Shown piece after piece: positions 46,540 through 57,479 of a DNA stretch of 64,000 nucleotides. The position numbers and the translations under genes were made by a program. The notes under the pieces are model-generated. The model did not search any database. It was given only the letters and a program-made list of their open reading frames with translations, and was not told the origin of the DNA. Position 1 is the stretch's first letter. Each line of letters begins with the position of its first letter. This DNA is from Notamacropus eugenii (Eukaryota; Chordata; Mammalia; Diprotodontia; Macropodidae), in NCBI RefSeq assembly GCF_028372415.1, contig NC_092874.1:238926069-238990068 (forward strand). The letters are read 5' to 3'.

Positions 46540-47230
46540 GCCACTGAAAATGGCAATTTACAATTCCAAAAAACTCACAATGGCAAATGCTATTCATCTC
46601 CAGAGAAAGAACTATAAAATCTGAATCTAAATCAAAGTATATTATTTCCACTTTTTTGTTTTTTGTCAGGTTTTTTTTTCCATGGTTTTTCCCTTTTGTT
46701 CTGTTTCTTCTTTCATGACATTACTCATGTATAAATAAGGGGCAGCTAGGTAGTGCAGCGGATAGAGCAACAATGCAGGACTCAGGAGGACCTGAGTTCA
46801 AATCTCACCACAGACACTTGACACTCACTAGCTGTGTGACCTTGGGCAAGTCACTTAACCCCAATTGCCTCATCCTGGGTCATCTCCAGTCATCCTGATG
46901 AAAATCTGGTCACTGGATTCAGATGACTCTGGAGGAGAAGTGAGGCTGGTGACCTGCACAGCCCTCCCTCACTCAAAACCAAGTCAAGCGCAAAAGTCGT
47001 CATTACTTCTCTGATGCATGGTCTTTTTTCAAAACGAAGGACGAACACACAATGTGTAAATATGTTTAACATGTATAACCTATATCAGATTGCTTGCTGT
47101 CCTGGAGAGGAGGGAATGGGGAGAGGGGAGGAGAAAAATTTGGAACTCAAAATCTTATAAAAATGAATGCAGAAAACTATTTTTACCTGTAAATGGAAAA
47201 AATAAAATACCACTTACAAAAAAAAATTGT
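46540..47230 (+). mobile_element. L1 LINE 3' end, split by a SINE
   Basis: 'ctccagagaaagaactataa', 'tttttgtcaggttttttt' and 'tcatgacattactcatgt' lie left of the SINE. 'aatatgtttaacatgtataa', 'agattgcttgctgtcctgga', 'atttggaactcaaaatctta' and an A-rich end lie right. Together these are the 3' terminus of a marsupial-type L1. Confidence 0.85.
46738..47051 (+). mobile_element. tRNA-headed SINE with RTE-type tail, full length
   Basis: Head 'ggggcagctaggtagtgcag', B box 'gagttcaaatctcaccacag', 'tgtgaccttgggcaagtcac', 'gggtcatctccagtcatcct', 'cactggattcagatgactct', 'gtgacctgcacagccctccc' and end 'gaaggacgaacacac'. Near-perfect 11-bp target copies lie at 46727-46737 ('atgtataaata') and 47052-47062 ('atgtgtaaata'). 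The best-preserved copy in the window. Confidence 0.92.
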
Positions 47231-47670
47231 CCTTACTCTGAGATCAGAACTGGACTTTGCAACTGATGCCTCTGTGTTCAGAGATGTGAGAGTAGAGTAG
47301 AACACAGCACCTTCTATTGCTGCATTGGGTTACTAGGACACAGGACCCAAGCAATTCTCATAATTATAGACAAATTGATCAGTCTGTAAACTAGATGGTC
47401 CATTAGAATAAACTGGTTCAGACTACTGAATTACCAGTCAGTTTATAAGCAGTTTTAATTGCCTATTGAAATGCGAAAGATAGTCCCGGCCCTCAAGGAA
47501 CTCACAGGGAGATAAAACTCAAACTATTGTACGCGCAAGCTACTTAGAGAATAAGTAGAAAATTCCCACAGATGAAAGGCAATCATCTACATGTAGTTAG
47601 TAAGCATCTCCATGTACAAACCTTTCATTTTTTTTTGTTTTGTTTTGGAGGCAATCAGGGTTAAATGAGT

Positions 47671-48198
47671 TGCTTTCTTGTCTTTGCATACACAGATCCT
47701 GGCACACAGTAAACATTTAATAAATGTTTATTTGTTGATTTTTTTTTCTATTTTGGAGACAATTGAGGTTAAGTGACTTGCCTAGTATCTGAGGTTAGAT
47801 TTGAACTCAGATCTCCCTGACTCAAGGGTGAGTGCTCTATCCACTGTACCACCTAGCCACCCTTTTACTGATTGAATTTTGAGTAATTAAAAATCAAGAA
47901 ATCCTACTGTAACATCATTGTATTTGTAACTGTTTTAATTGAACGATTGTCCCTTTAATGTTTTCCCTATGTCGTGTGTTTTTAATCCAATTAATGACAA
48001 TATGCAAGATACGTCTATAGAAATAATAGTCTTGCTTCAGCTGCACCTGAACGCCATTTATCACATTTTTTTCTACAAGAAAATATACTATTAAATCCAA
48101 CTCTAGCCCTACCCACTGCTCAAGGGTGGGGAACAGGGCAGATATCTCTGGGTACCAACTTGTTTACCCATTTTGGCATAACAAAAGGTATCTCTCCA
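47671..48198. repeat. Duplicated segment, copy 1 (partner 52613-53119)
   Basis: Aligns end to end with 52613-53119, about 85 percent by eye. It includes an L2 3' tail, a minus-strand SINE head (about 47,753-47,864) and about 330 bp of otherwise unique DNA, for example 'agaaaatatactattaaatc' and 'caactctagccct'. The left edge cuts inside the L2 tail, whose upstream part is present only at the partner, so copy 2 looks ancestral. The 61-codon minus frame is chance. Confidence 0.85.
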
Positions 48199-48469
48199 GG
48201 AAGATGGTCCTTGCAACCTGGTAGCTTACAATCTCAGATTGGCAATAATGACAGAACTGGGGATGTTGAGGATGAGAAGAGTACACAAGTCGGGTATGAA
48301 GATTGTCTTCAAGTATTTAAAGGGCTGTCATGGGGAAGAGTGAGTGCACTTGTTTAAGGAGGAAGTGAATAAATGTTTCAAAGAGGCAAGATTAGCTAAG
48401 GAAAAAATTTCTAACAATTAGAGCAATCCTAAAGAAGAAGGGGCTTCCCTGAAAGGTACTGGTTATATG

Positions 48470-48940
48470 ACTATTTTTTTTACTAAGTGAATTTATTTTT
48501 TGTTTTCAACATTTACTTCCATAAGTTTTAAATTTTTTCTCCTCCCACCCCAAGAAAGCATGCAATCTGATACAGGTTTTACATATGTATATATATATAT
48601 TCCCATCAAACATTTTCACATTACTCATGTTGATTAAAAGAATCATAACAAATGGGAAAAAACACAAGAAAGAAAAAGCAAAACAAACAAACAAAAAGAA
48701 AATAGTCTGCTTCTCTCTGCATTCAGACTCCATAGTTCTTTCTCTGGATGTGGATGACATTTTCCATCAAGAGTTCTTTGTAATTGTTTTAGGTCTTTGC
48801 ATTTCTGAGAAGGGCTAAGTCTATCAAAATCAGTCATCACACACTGTGGCTATTACTGTGTACCATATTCTTCTGGTTCTGCTTACTTCACTCAGCATCA
48901 GTTCATACCACAAAGAGAGCTGCTATAAATAATTTTGTAC
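48470..48940 (-). mobile_element. L1 LINE 3' end, minus strand
   Basis: The plus strand reads the reverse of an L1 3' end: 'tttgttttcaacatttactt', 'tttaaattttttctcctccc', 'actccatagttctttctctg', 'agggctaagtctatcaaaat' and 'tctggttctgcttacttcac', then 'tcagcatcagttcat'. Confidence 0.8.
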
Positions 48941-48942
48941 AT

Positions 48943-49238
48943 GTGGGGGGAGGAGAAGGAAGGGGAGGGGAGACAGACAGGAGAGAAGGAGGCATCCTGG
49001 GTCATCTACAGTCATCCTGAGGAATATCAGGTCACTGGATTCAGATGGCTCCAGAGGAGAAGTGAGGCTGGTGATCTGCACAGCCCTTCCTCACTCGAAA
49101 CAAAGTCAAGTGCAAATCATGTCATCATTTCTCTGATGGCATGGTCTTCTTCGGCAGCGAAGGATGAACACAATCCTGTGAGTAGACTCAGTTCCTCCTC
49201 TCCTGTCTGTCTCCCCCTCCCCTTCCTTCTTCTCTCCA
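48943..49238. repeat. Imperfect inverted repeat bracketing a SINE tail
   Basis: Left arm 48943-48992 (purine-rich, 'gaaggaaggggaggggagac', then 'agacaggagagaaggagg') is the reverse complement of right arm 49192-49238 ('cctcctctcctgtctgtctc', then 'cccctccccttccttcttct'), roughly 90 percent over about 45 bp. The 200-bp spacer is mostly the 3' part of an RTE-tailed SINE (48994-49171). A single strand could fold into a stem with this spacer as the loop. Confidence 0.85.
48994..49171 (+). repeat. RTE-tailed SINE, 3' part only
   Basis: Begins at 'catcctgggtcatctacagt' and runs to 'gcagcgaaggatgaacaca'. The tRNA-like head is missing, replaced on the left by the purine-rich inverted-repeat arm. Confidence 0.85.
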
Positions 49239-49289
49239 AAGGAAGGTGAATTTGGATGGCCAAAAGATGCCCAGTTGACTTGGGTTTTA

Positions 49290-52067
49290 CTGGCTAGTCT
49301 TCTTTCCCTTCCCTTCCCTTCCATTTCCTGAACCTAGAGCCTACTGTACTCTGAAGCTCAGACAATAAACATTATCACTGTAGGGAATACTACCATTCCC
49401 AAACTTTCCACCCTACCCTTGCTGGGCCTTGCCACAAGCAAACATAGTCCTAGCTGTCTGGCTGCCTATGTCCTCTGCCTCCCTCTACTCTAACTGCTCT
49501 CATCAACTTCCTCCCAGCTCTGCTCCACCCATTCACCCAGCTCCTCCCACCACATATGACTTAGGCTTCCATGTGATTTAAGCAGGTCACATGGGCCTAT
49601 TAATGGGTGGGAAAGGTCTTCAAATTAAGCAAAAATACATTAACAATACATTTGGCCTCAAGATCTTTCTTATCTGGTACATAAGTCAATGGAGCAATTG
49701 GTGTCAACAGAACTTTACAACAATATTACAGGAATCACATGAAATAAACACATGAAACAATATCTTAGGGTGACACTTGAGCACAAGCACCCCATCATTC
49801 TCCCTATGAACAAATGGAATCTAAAATCTTGGGGCAAGGGGCAAAGGTCTCTTCTTCTATTTAGCTATTTCCTGCTGAAATTGGACTTAGAGATGTCCCT
49901 ATTCCAAGAAGTCCCATTCAAGTGGTCAGTTCTTTAGCTGACATCTGGAGCTCAGTTGACAGCAGGCCCAGGGGTGACACATCACAGTTGTGGACATAGA
50001 GTGACATCTGGCTTAAGTGATCAGGCATCTGCATTCAGAGGGTATTAAGCCTGTAGGAAACAGATCCAGCAAACAAATTTAACAAACAAGAAGCCAAAAA
50101 GAAACAAGGAGACAACAACCAGAAGCAGGGTAGATATAGGGTCAGCAGTGCTTCTGAAGTACATGAACTCACTATCATCACTCATTCACAGTAGAATATA
50201 TGAGTTAAGGGTGTAATGTGTTAATCATCTTCTCCTGAATAAACAACAGGTACAGTATTATCTTTTCTATGTACTATAATTTCCACAGCCTTTGGAACAC
50301 CTTCTGATTTTCATTTTACTCATACTTTAGCTCTCACTTTTATTCTATTGGTAGAATCCAACCCTTCAGTTCCTCTGCTAGTTATTTCTGAAGGAGGGTC
50401 AGTTTTCACAATGGGTGTTGTTTCACAAGGAATAATAATCACTTGAACTATTCTATTATTTTACAAAACTGTATGGGTTCTTCACCTAAACTGTGGAATG
50501 TCATAATAATTTCTCCTTGATAATTATATTCTATCATTCATACATGTACTCCTTGAGCTGCTAATCCTGATTCAGATATCTGTCCAAAATTATTTTTAGG
50601 GATTTTTATACATATTCCAGGAGAGATTTTTCTTATTTCTTTTCTGTCCAACCAAAAGTCCTTTAAACAATGTAATTCATATCCTGCTGAAACAGACGTC
50701 CCTGGATATGGTGCTGGGGCATCTGGCCTCACAGTCCTATACTCAATATTTGGGATCTTATGTATTTATTGTTTTCTAATTTGTATATTTGAGATCATCA
50801 TTCTGGCTAGAGGTGTATTTCTTCCCAATGGACTATTATTCAAATTACATAAAGCAGAAAGCAAATTATCTTTCCAACGTTGATAAGAATTATTAGAATT
50901 TAACTTCTGTCACTGTTCTTTCAATAATCCATTCATTCTTTCAATTAACCCAGATGCTTATGGGTAATATAGAATGATATATCCATTCTCTATTGTTTAA
51001 TACATAATATCCCATTTCATTACCTTTGAAATATGACCCATAGTCACTTTGAATCTGCTTTGAGGTCAGTCTAAATACAGTCTTATGACATTTAGAGTTT
51101 TACAGGTATTTTTCTGTGTCACATTCTTATAGGGACAAGCCACTAGTAAGCCTGAATAGGTGTCAACACAAGGACATATAAATTTGCATCCTTTATTTTG
51201 GGGTAGGGGTCCAATATAATCTATTTCCCAATTTGGGCTGGTACTCTGCCCCTCTCTACCTCTCCAATTGCTACCCAAGGAATGGTTTGTTCTGTTTCCA
51301 ATTGACATATATAACATTCCTCTGCTACTTTTTTTAACAATGAATGAGAGATACTAATACCTTGGTCTTGTGCCTACTGGTGTGTGACCTGGACCCCAAA
51401 TGACTGGCCATTTGATGGACCTATTTTGCTAGTACCAGATCATCAGTTGGTGTTAGAGTAAGGGCAATATGTTGAGCAGCAATTTTTACTAGTCTATTGG
51501 CATGTACATTGCACTCACATTCTAGCATGGTGAGGGCCACATTGGGGAATCTACATGAAAAACTGACAAATTAGTAACCAAAGACATGCCCCATATATCT
51601 TCCCATAATTCTTTGCCCTGGACTTGTTTGCCATGAATTTCCCAATTTTGATTTTTCCACATGGGTATTCATATAGCTAATGTTTTTTTTTTAGAAGGCA
51701 GAAGAAAACATTTATTCCAACACCAGAAAGTCAAATCCGTCATGATAACCAAGAAGTCAATACACATTATCGCTGCAGGGGATACCATCATTCCCAAGTC
51801 TTCCCCCCTTCCCCTGCTGGGGGCCTTTCCACAAGCAAACACTCACAATCCTAGTGTCTGCCTGCCTGTGTCCTCTCTCTCCCTCCATTCTAACTGCTCT
51901 CACTGACTTCCTCCCAGCTCTGCTCCACCCTTCCTGTTCTACCCATTCAGCAAACTCCTCCTACTGTCACATATGACTTAGGCTTCCATGTGATTTAAGC
52001 AGATCACATAGGCCTATTAATGGGTGGGAAAGATCTTCAAATTAAGCAAAAATACATTAACAATACA
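49290..52067 (-). mobile_element. ERVL-like (class III) endogenous retrovirus, broken, minus orientation
   Basis: Two LTR-like blocks in the same orientation bound it: about 49290-49650 and about 51665-52067, 85-90 percent alike by eye in their common part, both ending 'taacaataca' on the plus strand. In the minus direction the inside holds an integrase-like part (about 51560-51066, with ECYICQ of the zinc-binding region and WEIDYIGPLP / CVDTYSGLLVACP of the core). After it lies a dUTPase-like part (about 50732-50500, with SAGYELHCL and QISESGLAAQGV). A dUTPase after integrase is a hallmark of the ERVL group, which also lacks env. No gag or reverse-transcriptase part is recognised. It is clearly broken, with many disruptions. 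The LTR divergence suggests an old insertion, tens of millions of years. Outer edges are approximate. Confidence 0.7.
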
Positions 52068-52199
52068 CACAACAAAAGTCTAATTTGCAACATAGCTATA
52101 GCATACTCTAGAAATATCCATCATATTAATGCCTTGACCAACATCATTTTGCAATAACCAGACCCTACCCTAATATCGAGTCACCCCTGTACCCTCTAA

Positions 52200-52690
52200 G
52201 ATAAAAGATAAATTGCTCTTTTTAACATTCAAAACCCTTTGTAAGCTGATTCTGCCTACTTCTTCAGGCTTATTATCCATCATTCCATTTCATGTACTGC
52301 ATAGTCCAATCAGACTAGTCTACCTGTTGTTCAGCATATGTGACATTCCATCTCCCATTTCTTTCTCTTTGCACAGAGTGTCCCCTATTCCCGGAAGGTC
52401 CTACTCCTTACCTCCATCTCTTAAAATCCCTAGTTTCATTCAAAGTTCAACTCTAGTTCTACCTCATGTATGAGATCTTTCCTATTCACCTCCCCAGCTG
52501 CTTGTTTTCACCGCCTACAAATTACTTTGTACTTATTGCATCATGTTTTTGCTTACATATATACATGTTGTTTTACCAGTACAGTGTAAGATTGTTGAGA
52601 ATATGGCCTCTTTGCTTTCTTGTCTTTGCATTCACAAGTCCTGACACAGAGCAAGCATGTAATAAATGTGTATTGGTTGATTTCTTTTCT
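52200..52690 (+). mobile_element. L2 LINE 3' end
   Basis: 'taacattcaaaaccctttgt', 'tgcacagagtgtcccctatt', 'atccctagtttcattcaaag', 'gagatctttcctattcacct' and 'gcaagcatgtaataaatgtg' in L2 order. Its last part belongs to the duplicated segment. Confidence 0.85.
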
Positions 52691-53119
52691 ATTTTAGAGA
52701 CAATTGGAGTTAAGTGATTTGCCTAGGGTCACGCAGCTAGGAAGTATCTGAGGTTGGATTTGAACTGAGGTTCCTCCTGACTCAAAGGCAGGTGCTTTAT
52801 CCACTGTGCCACCTAGCTATTACTGATTGATTTTTGAGTGATTAAAAATTTAAAAAGCCCACTATAACATTATATTTGTAAGACTGTTTTCCCTATGTTA
52901 TGTGTTTTTAAACCAGTTAATGAAAATATGCAAGATACATCCATAGAAATAATAGTATTGCTTCAACTACATCTAAGCACCATTTATCACTTTTTCTATA
53001 AGAAAATATACTATTAAATCCAACTCTAGCCCTCCTAAGAGCTCAAGCATGGGGCAAAAGGCAGATATTCCTGGCTACCAACTTGTTACTCATTTGGCAT
53101 AATAAAAGGTACCTCTCCA
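52613..53119. repeat. Duplicated segment, copy 2 (partner 47671-48198)
   Basis: Contains the L2 tail, a minus-strand SINE head (about 52,693-52,818, 'ggtgctttatccactgtgcc') and the shared unique part ending 'ggtacctctcca'. On the left it continues into the full L2 3' end, unlike copy 1. Confidence 0.85.
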
Positions 53120-53204
53120 TATTTATGTAAGTGGTGGAAGTGATACACATTCCCCAACTACCTGTTCATGTGTACAGCTGTTTCATAGACTGGGTGACTC
53201 GAAG

Positions 53205-53445
53205 TCAGGGACTCTGTCTGGCACAATGGATAGAGAAAATCTGAGTTCAAATCCAACCATAGCCACTTACTAGCATTGTGACCTTGGGCAAGTCACTTAG
53301 CCTGTCTGAGCTTCTCTAACTGTAAAATGAGAATAAAAATAGCACCTGCCTTACTGGGTGGTTGTGAAGATCAAATGAGAAAATAGTTGTGAAGGACTTA
53401 GCACACAGTAAGTGCTTAAGAAATGTTTGTCCCTTGCCTTCCCCT
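53205..53445 (+). repeat. MIR-type CORE-SINE
   Basis: 'gagttcaaatccaaccatag', 'gtgaccttgggcaagtcact', 'ctgtaaaatgagaataaaaa', 'gtggttgtgaagatcaaatg' and 'cacagtaagtgcttaagaaa' in order. Confidence 0.88.
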
Positions 53446-54135
53446 GTCCCCATATTTAAGCCACATGGGGTATGACCGGGGTGCAAGAATGATGCAAATA
53501 TAAATAAAGCCATCCAGAGTAGTTCTGTGTGCTCTAAACCCAAGTCTGAGAATTTCTCAGTGGTGACCTCTAGTATCTTAAAGATGGTCTAAAAAGATAC
53601 TTTCTTGAAATGCAGATACCAGGTATGGCAGCAACAGTCATTAATCACATCTGATTCTAGATGTCCTGTAAAACTGGAAAACATCCAGGATGCAATCTAC
53701 CTTAATTTCTTATTCCCCATGAAGTCATTCAGCTATTGCTTTTCTTACTCATAGGGATTCTCTAAGCCAGGTACAGACTTTATTCAAAGGCAAAATTATT
53801 GCACCAAACATAACTTGCTTGTTCAAGGAGGTATAGACTTGAGATTCCTTAGTTAGACTGGGAAGGATTCATTTTAATATACACCACAATGAAGAAACTG
53901 CTTTCAACATTAACATTTTAATGTCGGGCTTCTCTCTTCCTTGCAGATTCCAAAGGCTGGACGGGTTGGAGAAAACCAGAAGGACTTTGCTCCATTTCCC
54001 TCCACCAACAGATGACAATCAGGTTTCTCTCTGCCCTGTCTACACAGATATTTAATAAGCATCTATTAAATAAGCATCTACCACATTTCAGGTAGAGGAA
54101 TTCTATTAAATGGTATTTAGGGTCTTCTCTGCCAC
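53446..54135. other. Unique sequence, no feature seen
   Basis: No element or gene recognised. The minus 77-codon frame at 53918-54151 has no known domain. Confidence 0.45.
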
Positions 54136-54140
54136 TTGAT

Positions 54141-54380
54141 TGTTGAGTCATTCAGTCACATCCAACTCTCTTGTGACCCCACTTGGGGTTTTCTTGGCAA
54201 AGATACTGGAGTGATTTGCCATTTCCTTCTTCAGCTCACTTTATAGATGAGGAAGTGAGGCAGACAGGATTAAGTGACTTACCCAGGGTCATGCAGCTAG
54301 TAAGTGTCTGAGGCTAGTTTTGAACTCAGGTCCTCCTGACTCCAGACCCAACACTCTATCCACTGAGATACCCAGCTGCC
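54141..54380 (-). mobile_element. tRNA-headed SINE with BovB/RTE-type tail
   Basis: 'tgttgagtcattcagtcaca', 'tccaactctcttgtgacccc', 'gatttgccatttccttcttc', 'gtcatgcagctagtaagtgt' and 'ctatccactgagatacccag'. Confidence 0.9.
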
Positions 54381-54542
54381 TTTTTTCTACCAATAAGATT
54401 CTATTATCCTATGTGTCACAGATCCATCTAGAGAGCTCTAATATTAGTAACTTCCATCAACTCCCTTTGCTCCTCCTACTCCACTACTTCCAGGAAAGAG
54501 TGATTTGCCACTTTTCTAGGCTATTAAAGTGAGAAATCAAGA

Positions 54543-54790
54543 GGAGCAGCATGGTATAATGAATAGAACACTGAATTTGAAATCTGAAAGACCTGAATTC
54601 AAATCCAGCTTCACATTCCTACTGTGTTAACACGTTAAAGTCATTCAAGTATTCTGAGTCTCAGTGTCCTCCTCTGTATAATGTGAATTTTACTCCCATC
54701 TATCATACAAAGATGTTGTAAAAATCAAAAGACACAATATACTGTAAAATCCTTTGTAAACTTTTAAATCCTATATAAATGCAAGGAAGA
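54543..54790 (+). repeat. MIR-type CORE-SINE
   Basis: 'agcagcatggtataatgaat', 'gaattcaaatccagcttcac', 'ctgagtctcagtgtcctcct' and 'atcctatataaatgcaagga' in order. Confidence 0.8.
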
Positions 54791-55374
54791 GTCTTAGCCT
54801 AGAGATACTGTATTCCCTCTGAGAAAGCACAAAACTAAACAAAGGGATGAAATGTTATTCTAAAACTACAAAAAAGGATCAAGTCTTTTTTTAACCACTT
54901 TTCCTTAGTTATTATGATATTCATGTATTTAGGTGGAATTTTAAATTCAGGAAGCTAAATAAATATTTAAAATTTTTAAAAATACGATGCAGCTTCTACT
55001 ACCTTGCTTTGACTTCCATTTTATTGCCATCTCATTGTAAGGATGATAAGTAAGGATTGGAAGAACATTTGAATTGAAGCAGTTTCTTATTTGCCAAAGC
55101 TATTTTTGAAGGACATGTTTCTAGTCAGCTCTATATTTACATAGAAGATTCAATAAAATCATACTTGCAAACTAGCCTAGGTATTCTGGCATTTGAGATG
55201 TAAGATAATAGAATTAAAGTGACAATATAGGAACATCTGTGATTTAAAATAAATGAGACAGGGCTAGAGTGGACTAACATTTAAATTGTTGGCAACAAGA
55301 CTGTAAAAATAACCAAAACAAAAAATGGAGAAAAATAATTTTTCAAATAAATTTTTAACAGATTATTTAAAGTT
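54791..55374. other. AT-rich unique sequence, no feature seen
   Basis: No element or gene recognised. Confidence 0.5.
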
Positions 55375-56560
55375 GTCTTTTTCAACAGAGCTGTCAACTT
55401 CTGGTTAAGACAGTGGCATGAAGGGTTCTAAGCAGATGCAGCTCCAGGACAGAATACCTATTAACAATGAATAAAAGTTCCAAACAGAATGTTTGTTAGA
55501 ATCAGTGAAAAATACCGCTGAGATCTTCTGTTCCATAAGAGACAACACAAGGAGATAGGACCTAAGGGTAACTCCTGAATTTGAAGTTTCTGATAGGAGA
55601 GTGCAAGGAAATCAGGCCAACACTAATGTGTTCATGGCCTGGGACTCCCAAAGAGATCAGCTTCAAATCCACACCAGCTCTGCAGGGACCAAGGTCTGGG
55701 GCTAAAGCTTGAGTCATAGACCTCAACTAGGTTACTAAACAGGGAAACTGGCAGTGTGGGAATAATTAGGAGTTGAGGGATGGTCCAGGAGACCAGACTG
55801 AAGTCAAATGATCTAGTCCAGGTTTCCTTTCAGGGATCAAGGCCTGAAGTCACAAACATTGAGTAGGATTTCTGAGTAAGTAAATTGACATGGTCAACAC
55901 TACTGGTTGGAAAGACCACAGAAGACAGAGGGGCATTCTAGACTAACACAGTGTTCAGGACTTGGTGCCAATGCTTCATCTAACTCTTGACCTCAAGCCA
56001 GAACTGAGATTTGAGGCCAGGGCAATGAAAGAAGGTTTCCCACTCAGAGTCCGTAAGGCAGCAAATGGCTTATAGCTGAGGCATGATTAAGCCCTGGTAT
56101 TATAGCTAAGAGCTTCACCAGGAAGGGCTAGTGGTCCTAAGTACCTCATATAATAATGCAAGAGAAGCAGAGTCTGACTCTGGCATAAAGTCCTAATTCA
56201 AGAATTGGGGTTCTACATATAATCAACATTCTCATAGTAAACACTATAGGCTACAGAAATCCCCAGATAAAATGCTAGAGGAAGAAAATAACTGAAATAA
56301 CTATACAAACTCCAAAAAATATGGATCATCTGCAAGGTCTCTAAGAATTTATATGAGAAATGAAGAAAGAGCTGAAACAGTAAATTTTTTAAATGAAATT
56401 AGAATACTTGAAATAAGAATTGTTTGGAGTAAAAAGTGAACAACTATACCCAAATAGTTGATACCATGAGAAATAGAATGAAGAAAACAGAGCTCAACAT
56501 TTAAAGAAGGCAACAAGAAAAACTAGAACAAAGTAAAAATACTTAAAAATTAAAATATGG
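55375..56560 (+). mobile_element. Possible L1 5' region and ORF1 start, strongly decayed
   Basis: GC is higher than in the flanks over about 55,400-56,200, followed by Lys/Glu-rich coiled-coil-like text ('gagaaatgaagaaagagctg', 'tgagaaatagaatgaagaaa'), the same order as the L1 5' regions at 12050 and 39031. No frame is open. Confidence 0.45.
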
Positions 56561-56904
56561 CAGGGATTCTCTCCTTACATGTAATAGGTATCTATACCAT
56601 GTTATATAAGTACAACATAGATTTGATGGTAGAATAACTTTATGAGTAGCAATGAAAAGAAGGAGAGGATAAAGGAGAGGAAGGTCCTCCATAAAGTTTC
56701 CCAGAGAGAGAGAGAACATTCCTCTCTGTAAAATCTGTGCTTCAGGCTTGTCAATAACAATAATTGAGTTAATTTATGGATTCAAATTACAGATCTTTCC
56801 TACTGCTTTTATTTCTCATATTTATCACCCTGGGCTGACTTAGAAAATGGTCTCAGGAAGCACCATTGGGTTTGGGAGTTCCTGAGGAGAGTTCATTGTT
56901 CAGT
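56561..56904. other. AT-rich unique sequence, no feature seen
   Basis: No element or gene recognised up to the SINE target copy at 56905. Confidence 0.45.
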
Positions 56905-56917
56905 CACTTCTCTACCT

Positions 56918-57465
56918 TGGGACAGCTAGGTGATGCAGTGGATAGAGCACCAGTGCAGGAGACAGGAGGACCTGCGTTCAAATCTCACCTCAGACACTTG
57001 ACACTCACTAGCTGTGTGACCTTGGGCAAGTCACTTAACCCCAAATGCCTCATCTTGGGTCATCTCCAGTCATCCTGATGAATATCTGGTCACTGGATTC
57101 AGATGGCTCTACAGGGGAAGTGAGGCTTGTGACCTTGCACAGCTCTCCCTCACTCAAAACAAAGTCAAGTGCAAGTCATGTCATCATTTCTCTGATGGTA
57201 TAGTCTTCTTCAGCAACAAAGGATGAACACAATGTGTATTGACTTCTTGATTGCTATGATGGATTTGGCTTTCTGGTGTGGGGATGTCATCATTTCTCTG
57301 ATGGTATAGTCTTCAGCAACAAGGATTCAGATGGCTCTACAGGAGAAGTGAGGCTTGTGACCTTGCACAGCTCTCCCTCACTAAAAACAAAGTCAAGTGC
57401 AAGTCATGTCATTATTTCTCTGATAGCATGGTCTTCTTCTGAAATGAAGGACAAACACACACACC
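56918..57465 (+). mobile_element. RTE-tailed SINE with an internal rearranged duplication
   Basis: A complete SINE runs 56918-57230, from 'gggacagctaggtgatgcag' to 'aaggatgaacaca'. A piece of about 50 bp resembling the ERVL-like LTR follows (57231-57283). Then come a repeat of 'tcatcatttctctgatggta' and a second copy of the SINE 3' half (57323-57462). The two halves share private variants, such as 'cttgtgaccttgcacagctc'. The whole 548-bp unit sits between target copies 'cacttctctacct' (56905-56917) and 'cacttctctatct' (57466-57478). Confidence 0.8.
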
Positions 57466-57479
57466 CACTTCTCTATCTA

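Noticed and set aside
46738-46840. tRNA gene candidate
   Set aside because: A- and B-box-like words are present, but this and the similar sites are heads of SINEs, with tails and target duplications, not independent tRNA genes.
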